Source: an uncultured Hyphomicrobiales bacterium (GTDB taxonomy: Bacteria; Pseudomonadota; Alphaproteobacteria; Rhizobiales; Hyphomicrobiaceae). From it: a stretch of 34,920 bases of DNA. Position numbers and translations under genes: made by a program. Positions 27,221-34,557 of this stretch are shown piece after piece; position 1 is the stretch's first letter; every line of letters begins with the position of its first letter. The notes beneath the pieces were generated by a model, which searched no databases, was not told the DNA's origin, and saw nothing but the letters and a program-made list of their open reading frames with translations. Where the stretch lies: NCBI GenBank assembly GCA_902826255.1, contig CADEEC010000018.1, forward strand, positions 1 through 34,920, written 5' to 3'.

Positions 27221-27837
27221 CGTTTCCTCCTGCTGTCTGCAACGCCATCACGCAGCGTTGCCACGAAGTGCTGTGCGATCTGGCGCGGTCCAGGCCGGGC
27301 GCTGCCGCGCTTGTACCAAGCCAACGTGGTGTTCAGGGCGCCAAGGAGTTGGAGACGCAGCAGCGTGCGATCACATGCCGGCGCGATGTCGAGCGCATCG
27401 ATCAGTGTGCGAAAACGAACTTCATAGCCGTCGCGCAAACGCTCCAGATCGCGCTCGGCTTCCGGAACATCGGCCGGAATGACCCTGACAACCACGCGTG
27501 CGAACGATGCGTTGTCGAGCAGGGCCTTGAGGTGCGCCGATGACGCAACCTCCAACCGTTCCCAGGGCTCGTTGCTCGCTTGGATGGCCGCATCCACGGC
27601 TTCGCCGATGCGCCGCACGCCCTCCTCGTAGACGGCCGCAAGAAGGCGATCCTTCGAGGTGAAATGAACGTAGATCGCTCCGACGGTGACGCCGACCTCG
27701 CGCGCAATGTCGCGGATGGATGTTGCCGCGTAGCCGTGCTCGGCGAACCAGGATGCAGCGGCAGCCAGGATGCGCCCGCGCGTCTCCTGCTCCTCACCTC
27801 TTACCTTCGCTCGTGCAAGCGCCATTCGTCGCACCAT
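27217..27837 (-). CDS. TetR family regulator of the mutase operon
   Basis: The 206-aa protein has a TetR helix-turn-helix at about residues 18-65 (GRILAAAASWFAEHGYAATS, then VGVTVGAIYVHFTSKDRLL) and a helical ligand domain. Its stop overlaps the GTG of the B12-binding subunit gene, so regulator and enzyme share a transcript. A perfect 6-2-6 palindrome lies 3 bp upstream of the ATG at 27837, implying autoregulation of the whole operon. By analogy with fatty-acid and branched-chain TetR repressors, the inducer may be an acyl-CoA; this is inference. An alternative ATG at 27825 exists. Neither has a clear Shine-Dalgarno sequence, so the message may have a very short leader. Confidence 0.88.
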   Translation of the reverse strand: MVRRMALARAKVRGEEQETRGRILAAAASWFAEHGYAATSIRDIAREVGVTVGAIYVHFTSKDRLLAAVYEEGVRRIGEAVDAAIQASNEPWERLEVASSAHLKALLDNASFARVVVRVIPADVPEAERDLERLRDGYEVRFRTLIDALDIAPACDRTLLRLQLLGALNTTLAWYKRGSARPGPRQIAQHFVATLRDGVADSRRKR

Positions 27838-27840
27838 GAG

Positions 27841-27854
27841 TGAACGTTCGTTCA
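27841..27854. promoter_or_regulatory. Palindromic TetR operator at the mutase operon start
   Basis: TGAACGTTCGTTCA is a TGAACG-2-CGTTCA inverted repeat with perfect arms, 3 bp from the TetR start codon. Spacing and sequence look like operators of TetR proteins such as those controlling acyl-CoA metabolism. Binding here would block transcription or initiation of the TetR-mutase operon. The 181 bp from here to the DM13 gene (start 28036) should hold the divergent promoters. Confidence 0.65.
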
Positions 27855-28035
27855 GTGTTTATCAATCTGCGCGAAATCGATCAAGCAGATATTTGAGCAG
27901 TGGGAGAAGACCGTTCACGCTCCACCCACGCGCATGTGTGCATCTGTGACATGCCATTCGCCGGCCGACAGACTATTGATGACGGCATGGAATAACTCTG
28001 CTCACGGCAGCAAAGGAAACGGGGAGGCGAGGACA

Positions 28036-28533
28036 ATGAGTTGGTTCAGATCATTCGCCTGGTTTGCCACGGGTGGCGTCCTCGGCACAGGCTTCGGGAT
28101 TGCTCTCGGTTTTTTCCTGTTCCCCTTCGTGTTTCCGCCGCCGCCGGCGGCCGAGCAACTTACCCAGGCAGACCAGCAGGCCGCCGTCGTCGCCGACGGC
28201 ACCTTCATGCACGCCAACAAGAGCGACCCCGTCCATTGGGGCAAAGGCAGCGTCACCGTCCGCAGCGACAGCGTATATCTGGGGTCCGACTTCGAGGTCG
28301 GGCCAGGGCCCAAGTATCACGTGTACCTCGTGCCCAAGGGCATGATCCGGGCATCGGGCGATCTTCAGAACGAGCAGTTCGTGGATCTCGGCCGCCTGCG
28401 GGCGTTCCAGGGCAGCCAGCGCTACGGCATTCCCTCGGGCACGGACCTCTCGCGCTACGAGAGCGTCGTCATCTGGTGTGAACAGTTCTCGGTCCTGATC
28501 TCACCTGCTGACCTCAAGCGCCGAAGCTCCTGA
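28036..28533 (+). CDS. Membrane-anchored DM13-domain protein
   Basis: This 165-aa protein has one N-terminal hydrophobic segment (about residues 5-32) with a Pro-rich end. A DM13 domain follows from about residue 55 (DGTFMHANKSDPVHWGKGSVTV, then GPGPKYHVYLVPKG) to the conserved Trp-Cys (IWCEQFSVLISPADL). DM13 domains are extracytoplasmic beta-sandwiches proposed to act in redox or electron-transfer systems through that Cys; the function here is unknown. The ATG at 28036 follows GGGGAGGCGAGG. It is divergent from the TetR-mutase operon and 161 bp upstream of the Anbu cluster on the same strand; linkage to either is unproven. Confidence 0.82.
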   Translation: MSWFRSFAWFATGGVLGTGFGIALGFFLFPFVFPPPPAAEQLTQADQQAAVVADGTFMHANKSDPVHWGKGSVTVRSDSVYLGSDFEVGPGPKYHVYLVPKGMIRASGDLQNEQFVDLGRLRAFQGSQRYGIPSGTDLSRYESVVIWCEQFSVLISPADLKRRSS

Positions 28534-28694
28534 GATTGGCCAACCCGCAGGCAGCCTGCCGCGAGCGAAGGCAGCATTTCGACATAGGCAGGGGAATCTG
28601 CCTGTCCTATGCTCGGCAGTTCACAGTTGCCCAGAATCGCACCGCAGCACCTGACGCCTGCGGAACCACACTCTGGGCCAGTTAGGGGCATCAT

Positions 28695-30110
28695 TTGCCA
28701 CGTGCATTCGACGAGATGAAGGGGTACGGGGGCGATGTCCGAGAACCCTACCTAACGGTCGACCGTTGGCTGAAGTCCCAGGAGATCGAGGACCTCAAGC
28801 GCAAGAGCAGCGACGCCGAGTCCCTGTTCCGCCGCACGGGCATCACGTTCGCCGTCTACGGCGACGGGGCGACCACCGAGCGCCTGATCCCCTTCGACAT
28901 CATCCCGCGCATCCTGAGCGCCGCCGAGTGGCGACGGCTGGCGGCGGGAATCGAGCAGCGTGTGCGCGCGCTCAACGCCTTCATTTACGACATCTACCAC
29001 CGCCAGGAGATCATTCGCGCCGGGCGCATCCCGGAGGACCTGATCGTCCAGAACGCTGCCTTTCTGCCGGAGATGATGTGCGTCGAGCCCTCACGCGGCA
29101 TCTACGCCCACATCATCGGCATCGACATCGTACGCACCTCCGAGAATGAGTTCTTCGTTCTGGAGGACAACACGCGCACGCCCTCGGGCGTCTCCTACAT
29201 GCTGGAGAACCGGGAAGCGATGATGCACATGTTTCCCGAGCTGTTCGCCCGCAACCGCGTCGCCGCGGTCGAGGACTATCCCGACAACCTGCGCCTGACG
29301 CTGGAAAGCGTCGCCCCCCCGGGTCTGGATGAGGAGCCCACGGTCGCAGTTCTTACTCCAGGTATCCACAACAGCGCCTACTTCGAGCACTCCTTTCTCG
29401 CCGACCAGATGGGCGTCGACCTGGTCGAGGGGCAGGATCTCGTCGTCAGCGACGGCGAGCTGCAGATGAAGACGACGCAGGGGATGAAGCGCGTCGACGT
29501 GCTCTACCGCCGCGTGGACGATGCCTTCATCGACCCCCTCAACTTCCGGCGGGATTCGATGCTCGGCGTGCCGGGCCTGTTCGATGTCTACCGCGCGGGC
29601 CGGTTGACGCTCGTCAATGCGCCAGGCGCCGGCATTGCCGACGACAAGTCGGTCTACACGTACATGCCGGATATCATCGAGTTCTATACGGGGCGCGCGC
29701 CCATTCTGAAGAACGTGCCGACCTATGTGTGCCGCAAGCCCGACGACTTGGCCTATGTCCTTGAGCACCTCCCGGATCTGGTGGTGAAGCAGGTCCACGG
29801 CTCAGGCGGCTACGGCATGCTCGTCGGCCCGACCTCGACCAAGGACGAGATCGACATGTTCCGCATGCTCGTCAAGGCGCGACCCGACCGCTATATCGCA
29901 CAACCTACGCTTGCCCTCTCCACATGCCCCACGCTCGTCGAGAAAGGCATTGCCGAGCGCCATCTCGACCTCCGCCCCTTCGTGCTCGTCGGCGACCGCG
30001 TGCGGCTGACACCCGGCGGGCTCACGCGTGTCGCGCTGCGCGACGGCTCGCTCGTGGTCAATTCGAGCCAGGGCGGCGGCACCAAAGACACGTGGGTGCT
30101 ACAGGACTGA
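28695..30110 (+). CDS. Circularly permuted ATP-grasp protein of the Anbu cluster
   Basis: The 471-aa protein is a circularly permuted ATP-grasp (type 2, DUF404/DUF407) family member. Recognisable blocks are YDIYHRQEIIRAGRIPEDL, IGIDIVRTSENEFFVLEDN, YVLEHLPDLVVKQVHGSGGYG (ATP-grasp Lys and Gly-rich loop) and the C-terminal SSQGGGTKDTWVL. ATP-grasp enzymes ligate carboxylates to amines; these are thought to make or modify a small peptide with the alpha-E partner. I use a TTG start at 28695, supported by GGGG at an ideal distance and by the family N-terminal motif FDEM that lies at residues 5-8; the next ATG (28716) would cut inside it. The alpha-E gene starts two bases after its stop. Confidence 0.9.
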   Translation: MPRAFDEMKGYGGDVREPYLTVDRWLKSQEIEDLKRKSSDAESLFRRTGITFAVYGDGATTERLIPFDIIPRILSAAEWRRLAAGIEQRVRALNAFIYDIYHRQEIIRAGRIPEDLIVQNAAFLPEMMCVEPSRGIYAHIIGIDIVRTSENEFFVLEDNTRTPSGVSYMLENREAMMHMFPELFARNRVAAVEDYPDNLRLTLESVAPPGLDEEPTVAVLTPGIHNSAYFEHSFLADQMGVDLVEGQDLVVSDGELQMKTTQGMKRVDVLYRRVDDAFIDPLNFRRDSMLGVPGLFDVYRAGRLTLVNAPGAGIADDKSVYTYMPDIIEFYTGRAPILKNVPTYVCRKPDDLAYVLEHLPDLVVKQVHGSGGYGMLVGPTSTKDEIDMFRMLVKARPDRYIAQPTLALSTCPTLVEKGIAERHLDLRPFVLVGDRVRLTPGGLTRVALRDGSLVVNSSQGGGTKDTWVLQD

Positions 30111-30111
30111 C

Positions 30112-31089
30112 ATGCTGGGCCGCACCGCCAACGACCTGTTCTGGATGTCGCGCTACATAGAGCGCGCGGAGAATATCGCGCGCCTGCTGGAGGTGGGCTA
30201 CCGCATCGCACTGCTCCCGCGCGAAGGTCACGGCCAGGACGAGGAATGGCAGTCCACGCTGAGGAGCGCAGGCTCGGAGCAGCGCTACCTGGAAAAGTAT
30301 GGCACCTACGACTCGACCAATGTCATCAATTTCATGCTGTTTGCGGCCGACAACCCATCCAGCGTCTACTCCTGCCTGGCATCGGCGCGTCGCAACGCGC
30401 GCGCGCAACGCATCGCGCTCACGCGGGAAATGTGGGAAAGCCTCAACAGCGCATGGATCGATTTCTCCGCGCAGGATCCCAACAAGCTCCGCTCAAATGA
30501 GCTGCCACACCTGTTCGACTGGATCAAGCAGCGCTCGGCGCTGTTTCGTGGCGCCCTGCTGAACACGATCCTGCGCAACGACACGTTCTACCTTACTCAG
30601 CTCGGTACGTTCCTGGAGCGCGCCGACAACACGGCGCGTATCCTCGATGTGAAATACTACGTGCTTCTGCCGCACAATGAGTTCGTCGGCGGCGAGATCG
30701 ACAGTGTGCAGTGGGCCGCCATCCTGCGCTCCGTATCCGCACACCGCAGCTACCGCTGGGTTTACAAATCGAGCTATAAGCCCTGGCGCGTCGCCGACTA
30801 CCTGATCCTCAATCGCCAGATGCCACGCTCTTTGCGCTCCTGCTATCAGGAGATCGTCCCGGCGCTCGACGAACTCGCGGCATTTTATGGTGCTGCACGG
30901 AGCGGGAAGGAAAACAGATGCCAGGCGCTGGCACGCGAGACGATGAACTTGCTGGCGACCGGCGACATGACCACCATCTTTCAATCGGGCTTGCACGAAT
31001 TCCTGCTTGATTTCATCGCCCGCAACAATCGCCTCGCGAACGAAATCTCGCGCGCCTACCACTTCACGGACGAGGTGGCCGCGTGCTGA
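30112..31089 (+). CDS. Alpha-E domain protein (DUF403)
   Basis: This 325-aa, almost entirely helical protein is of the alpha-E family, known for its association with ATP-grasp and transglutaminase genes. The N-terminal signature MLGRTANDLFWMSRYIERAENIARLL and the repeated TFLERADNTARILDVKYY are both present. Its role is unknown; a scaffold or catalytic partner for the ATP-grasp enzyme has been proposed. The ATG at 30112 lies directly after the upstream stop. The final seven bases overlap the GTG start of the transglutaminase gene. Confidence 0.9.
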   Translation: MLGRTANDLFWMSRYIERAENIARLLEVGYRIALLPREGHGQDEEWQSTLRSAGSEQRYLEKYGTYDSTNVINFMLFAADNPSSVYSCLASARRNARAQRIALTREMWESLNSAWIDFSAQDPNKLRSNELPHLFDWIKQRSALFRGALLNTILRNDTFYLTQLGTFLERADNTARILDVKYYVLLPHNEFVGGEIDSVQWAAILRSVSAHRSYRWVYKSSYKPWRVADYLILNRQMPRSLRSCYQEIVPALDELAAFYGAARSGKENRCQALARETMNLLATGDMTTIFQSGLHEFLLDFIARNNRLANEISRAYHFTDEVAAC

Positions 31090-31898
31090 TCTCCATCCGC
31101 CATGTCACGAGCTATCGCTATGCCGAGCCGGTCCGCTACACCATCCAGTGCCTGCGGCTGACCCCTTTACCGTTCAAAGGCCAGCGCATCGTCAGCTGGG
31201 AGGTGAAGGCACCTGGAGAGAAACCGGCTCTCAAATTTACAGATGGTTTCGGCAATCCGGTCCACGTCGTTGCCATCAACAAGCCGCATGGCGAGCTGAT
31301 GATCGAGGCCGGCGGTATCGTGGAGACCGAGGACAGCAATGGTGTGGTCGCCGGTATCGCCGATCCCATCCCGCCGCGCGTATTCCTGAGGGAAACGCCG
31401 CAGACGCGCGCCGATCCGGCCATCGTTGACCTGGCACGATCCGCGAAGCAAACCGATACGCTGGAGAGCCTGCACGCGATATCAAAGCAGGTGCGGGATC
31501 GCGTGGAGTACGTACCCGGCACCACCGATGTCCACACCGAAGCGGCCGCCGCACTTGCCGACGGCAAAGGCGTCTGCCAGGACCACGCGCACATCTTCAT
31601 CGCCGCCTGCCGTAGCCTCGACGTCCCGGCGCGCTACGTGACCGGCTACCTCTACCTCGGCGAGGACGAAGGCGCGCAGGCGCATCACGCCTGGGCGGAG
31701 GCATGGGTCGACGGGCTGGGCTGGGTCGGCTTCGATGTCGCAAACCGCATCTGCCCAACAGACAGCTACGTCCGCCTCGCGTCCGGGCTGGATGCAGGCT
31801 ATGCGGCGCCCATAAAGGGGTCCCGCAGGGGCGGCTCAGGGGAAAGCCTCGATGTTGCTGTCGCTGTGCACCAGCAGCAGAACAGCGCGCAACAATGA
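31083..31898 (+). CDS. Transglutaminase-like cysteine peptidase of the Anbu cluster
   Basis: The 271-aa protein has an N-terminal beta domain (from SIRHVTSYRYAEPVRY) and a transglutaminase core with catalytic Cys165 (GKGVCQDHAH), His202 (AHHAWAEAW) and Asp218 (GFDVANR). Bacterial members usually act as peptidases or amide-forming enzymes. No signal peptide is present, so it acts in the cytosol. The start is GTG at 31083, overlapping the alpha-E gene. The C-terminal Gln-rich tail (HQQQNSAQQ) is disordered-looking. The Anbu gene starts 37 bp later. Confidence 0.92.
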   Translation: MLISIRHVTSYRYAEPVRYTIQCLRLTPLPFKGQRIVSWEVKAPGEKPALKFTDGFGNPVHVVAINKPHGELMIEAGGIVETEDSNGVVAGIADPIPPRVFLRETPQTRADPAIVDLARSAKQTDTLESLHAISKQVRDRVEYVPGTTDVHTEAAAALADGKGVCQDHAHIFIAACRSLDVPARYVTGYLYLGEDEGAQAHHAWAEAWVDGLGWVGFDVANRICPTDSYVRLASGLDAGYAAPIKGSRRGGSGESLDVAVAVHQQQNSAQQ

Positions 31899-31935
31899 GC
31901 CATCCCCCCGACGGCGTTGAGGATCCGTCTGCACG

Positions 31936-32670
31936 ATGACCTATTGCGTGGCATTGCGCTTGAACAGAGGACTGGTGTTTGCCGCTGATACGCGCACCAG
32001 CGCGGGCAACGACAACGTCGCGGTGTTCCGCAAGCTGCACTGTTGGCGGCAGCCGGGCGAGCGCGTCATCGTTCTTGCCTCCGCGGGCAATCTCGCCGTC
32101 ACGCAGTCCGTCACCAGCCTTTTGAACGAGCAGCTCATCGAGGAGCTTTCACCTGCGGCGGAGAATCTTCTCACGGTACCATCCCTGTATCGGGCAGCAC
32201 GGCTAGTCGGCGAAGCCATGCGCTCGGTGCGCACGATCGACGGACCAGCGCTCGAACACACGAACTCGGGGTTCAACGCCTCTTTCATTCTCGGCGGGCA
32301 AATCGGCTCCGAGCACCCGCGCTTGTTCCAGATCTATCCTGAGGGCAACTTCATCGAGGCCACGGATGACACGCCGTTCTTCCAGATCGGCGAGCACAAG
32401 TACGGCAAGCCCATCATCGACCGCGTGGCCCAGCCCAACATGCGTCTCGGCGAAGCCGCCAAGCTTGCCCTGCTGTCGTTCGACTCGACGCTGAGGTCGA
32501 ACCTGTCGGTCGGGTTGCCGATCGACGTGCTCATCTACGAACGCGACAGCCTCGACGTCAGGCGCCAGAAGCGGATCGAGCAGGATGACGAGTACTTCCG
32601 CAAGCTGTCCGCCGCATGGTCGGATGCCCTGCGGTCTGCCTTTGCCACCATAGACGAGTTCGATGTCTGA
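31936..32670 (+). CDS. Anbu, ancestral beta-subunit proteasome-like peptidase
   Basis: Anbu is a bacterial N-terminal-nucleophile hydrolase related to proteasome and HslV subunits that assembles into open rings or helices. The 244-aa product starts MTYCVAL, so removal of Met exposes the nucleophile Thr1. Asp17 (FAADTRTSAG) and the Lys about 32 residues in (FRKLH) complete the proteasome-type active site. Other conserved segments are ASAGNLAVTQSV, NASFILGGQ, and KYGKPIIDR. Length is typical. It closes a four-gene cluster with ATP-grasp, alpha-E and transglutaminase, a conserved set in proteobacteria whose substrate is unknown. Confidence 0.95.
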   Translation: MTYCVALRLNRGLVFAADTRTSAGNDNVAVFRKLHCWRQPGERVIVLASAGNLAVTQSVTSLLNEQLIEELSPAAENLLTVPSLYRAARLVGEAMRSVRTIDGPALEHTNSGFNASFILGGQIGSEHPRLFQIYPEGNFIEATDDTPFFQIGEHKYGKPIIDRVAQPNMRLGEAAKLALLSFDSTLRSNLSVGLPIDVLIYERDSLDVRRQKRIEQDDEYFRKLSAAWSDALRSAFATIDEFDV

Positions 32671-32687
32671 CCGGCCCTGGCTGCGGA

Positions 32688-32706
32688 TTGGGCAACGGTT
32701 GCCCAA
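32688..32706. promoter_or_regulatory. Perfect 8-3-8 palindrome upstream of amtB
   Basis: TTGGGCAACGGTTGCCCAA has perfect 8-bp arms around CGG, 17 bases after the Anbu stop and about 85 bases before the -24 element of the amtB promoter. No U-run follows, so it is not a standard terminator. The distance suits an enhancer-type regulator site, but the sequence is not an NtrC consensus. Confidence 0.4.
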
Positions 32707-32790
32707 CACGCACGCGGCCGTTGATCGCTGTCCTGGCTTCGCACTGCGTGGTGCCCAGAAAATCAACACGTTAATGAGCAGCGGGAGGTC

Positions 32791-32805
32791 TGGCACAGAC
32801 CTTGC
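32791..32805 (+). promoter_or_regulatory. Sigma-54 (-24/-12) promoter of amtB
   Basis: TGGCAC-5-TTGC matches the sigma-54 consensus (TGGCAC..TTGC with five bases between) exactly, predicting transcription from about 32817. Ammonium transporters are classic NtrC/sigma-54 targets under nitrogen limitation. A weak NtrC-like dyad, GCAC-6-GTGC at 32741-32754 (canonical spacing is 7), lies about 70 bp upstream of the predicted start point. Confidence 0.8.
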
Positions 32806-32874
32806 GAACTTTTTCGCCACGCATTTCGCGCGGACCGCGGAGTGCTTGTTCGCGGCTCAATGGGAAACCCCGCC

Positions 32875-34356
32875 ATGCACGCATCTCCCTTCCGCCTGCT
32901 GCAAACTGCGGCAGTTGCGGCAACCGGCTTCTGCCTCACGACGCTGCCCGCACTAGCCCAGACCTCACCGACCGTGGCCAAAGGCGACGCCGCGTGGATG
33001 ATGGCCGCGACGGTGCTTGTCCTTCTGATGACGATCCCGGGCCTGGCGCTGTTCTATGCGGGCCTCGTTCGCGTAAAGAACGTGCTGTCCATGCTGATGC
33101 AGGTGGTGGCCATTGTCTGCCTTGTTGCAATTCTATGGTGTGCCTACGGTTACAGCCTCTCGTTCACGAACGGCGGCGGCCTCAACGACTATGTTGGCGG
33201 TCTGTCGAAGGCATTCCTGCTCGGCGTCACACCCGACTCGACGGTCGGGACGTTCTCGCACGGCGTGGTCATCCCAGAGTTCGTCTATATCAGCTTCCAG
33301 ATGACCTTCGCGTGCATCACCGCGGCGCTCATCGTCGGGGGCTTTGCAGAGCGCATGAAATTCTCTGCGCTGCTCGTGTTCACGGCGCTTTGGGTCACCT
33401 TCATCTACTTTCCCATGGCACACATGGTTTGGTACTGGGCCGGCCCCGACGCGGTATCGGACGCTGCCAAGGCGTTGGCATCGGCAGCTGACGGTCCCGC
33501 GAAAGCCCAAGCGGAAGCTGCGCTTGCTGCGGTCAACGCCGATGCCGGCCTGATCTTCAAGTGGGGCGCCATCGACTTTGCCGGCGGCACCGTGGTGCAC
33601 ATCAACTCCGGCATCGCCGCGCTTGTCTGCGCCCTCATGCTGGGCCGCCGCGTCGGCTTCCGCCAGGAGCCGATGCCGCCCCACAGCCTGTCGCTGACCT
33701 ATATCGGCGGCGCGCTGCTGTGGGTCGGCTGGTTCGGATTCAACGCCGGGTCGGCACTTGAAGCCACGGGCGGGGCCGGCCTCGCAATGGCCAACACCTT
33801 CATCGCCACTGCGGCCGCGGGCATCGCGTGGATGGTGGCGGAACTGATCTACCGCTGGAAGTTCTCCCTGCTGGGACTGATCTCCGGCGTGGTTGCCGGT
33901 CTGGTCGCCGTCACACCGGCAGCCGGCTTCGTGAGCCCGATGGGTGCGGCCGTGCTCGGCGCCTGCGCCGGCGTGACCTGCCTCATCTTCTGCACCTTCA
34001 TCAAGTGGCTGCTGCGCTACGACGACAGCCTCGACGTGTTCGGTATCCACTGCATCGGCGGCATCGTCGGTGCGATGGGGACCGGCCTGCTCGTCAGCCC
34101 GCAGTTCGGCGGCACCGGCATCGTCGACTACGCCGCGAACCCAGGCACCCTCGCGATTGCCGAGTACGCACGCGACGCGCAGCTGCTGGCGCAGGCCAAG
34201 GCGGTGGGCTTGACCTTGCTGTGGTCAGGCATCGGCACGGCCATCATCTTCAAGATCGTGGACATCGTCATCGGCGCCCGCGTTGCTCCCGAGGACGAGC
34301 AGCAGGGTCTCGATCTCACCATCCATGGCGAGCGCGGCTACGTGTACGAAAACTAG
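32875..34356 (+). CDS. amtB: Ammonium transporter AmtB
   Basis: The 493-aa protein is an Amt/Rh channel conducting ammonia/ammonium across the inner membrane as a trimer. It has a signal peptide (cleavage after LPALAQ), about eleven membrane helices, and the conserved pore histidines in VVHINSG and FGIHCIGG. The Phe gate region (YISFQMTFACITAALIVGGFAERM) is present. The C-terminal tail GLDLTIHGERGYVYEN keeps the segment that binds the PII protein GlnK. A helical Ala-rich insertion of about 25 residues (roughly 197-222) precedes DFAGGTVVH. The ATG at 32875 is chosen so the signal peptide lies at the N terminus. No glnK gene is adjacent upstream, which is unusual since glnK-amtB pairs are common. 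Confidence 0.95.
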   Translation: MHASPFRLLQTAAVAATGFCLTTLPALAQTSPTVAKGDAAWMMAATVLVLLMTIPGLALFYAGLVRVKNVLSMLMQVVAIVCLVAILWCAYGYSLSFTNGGGLNDYVGGLSKAFLLGVTPDSTVGTFSHGVVIPEFVYISFQMTFACITAALIVGGFAERMKFSALLVFTALWVTFIYFPMAHMVWYWAGPDAVSDAAKALASAADGPAKAQAEAALAAVNADAGLIFKWGAIDFAGGTVVHINSGIAALVCALMLGRRVGFRQEPMPPHSLSLTYIGGALLWVGWFGFNAGSALEATGGAGLAMANTFIATAAAGIAWMVAELIYRWKFSLLGLISGVVAGLVAVTPAAGFVSPMGAAVLGACAGVTCLIFCTFIKWLLRYDDSLDVFGIHCIGGIVGAMGTGLLVSPQFGGTGIVDYAANPGTLAIAEYARDAQLLAQAKAVGLTLLWSGIGTAIIFKIVDIVIGARVAPEDEQQGLDLTIHGERGYVYEN

Positions 34357-34408
34357 CCGAGAAACCCAGCATCGGCGCTGTCGTCGTCCACTCGAAGATG
34401 CGCCATGC

Positions 34409-34495
34409 CCGGATGTCCGCAGAGCTACCGCTGCGGACATCCGGCTCCAACACCAGGACCGGTCCGAACCGCGCGGACCGGTCCTTGCCTTTTTC
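34409..34495 (+). terminator. Tandem hairpins downstream of amtB, the second an intrinsic terminator
   Basis: A perfect 14-bp stem (CCGGATGTCCGCAG paired with CTGCGGACATCCGG, 34409-34422/34431-34444) is followed by a second stem, AGGACCGGTCCG with CGGACCGGTCCT (34455-34466/34474-34485). This leads into TGCCTTTTTC. The second is a clear rho-independent terminator for amtB; the first may protect the 3' end or act as back-up. Confidence 0.85.
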
Positions 34496-34557
34496 ATCGC
34501 CCGCCATGCCACGGCACGCTATCGTCCGGCATTCCACAGCATGTCCGGACAGCAGGC

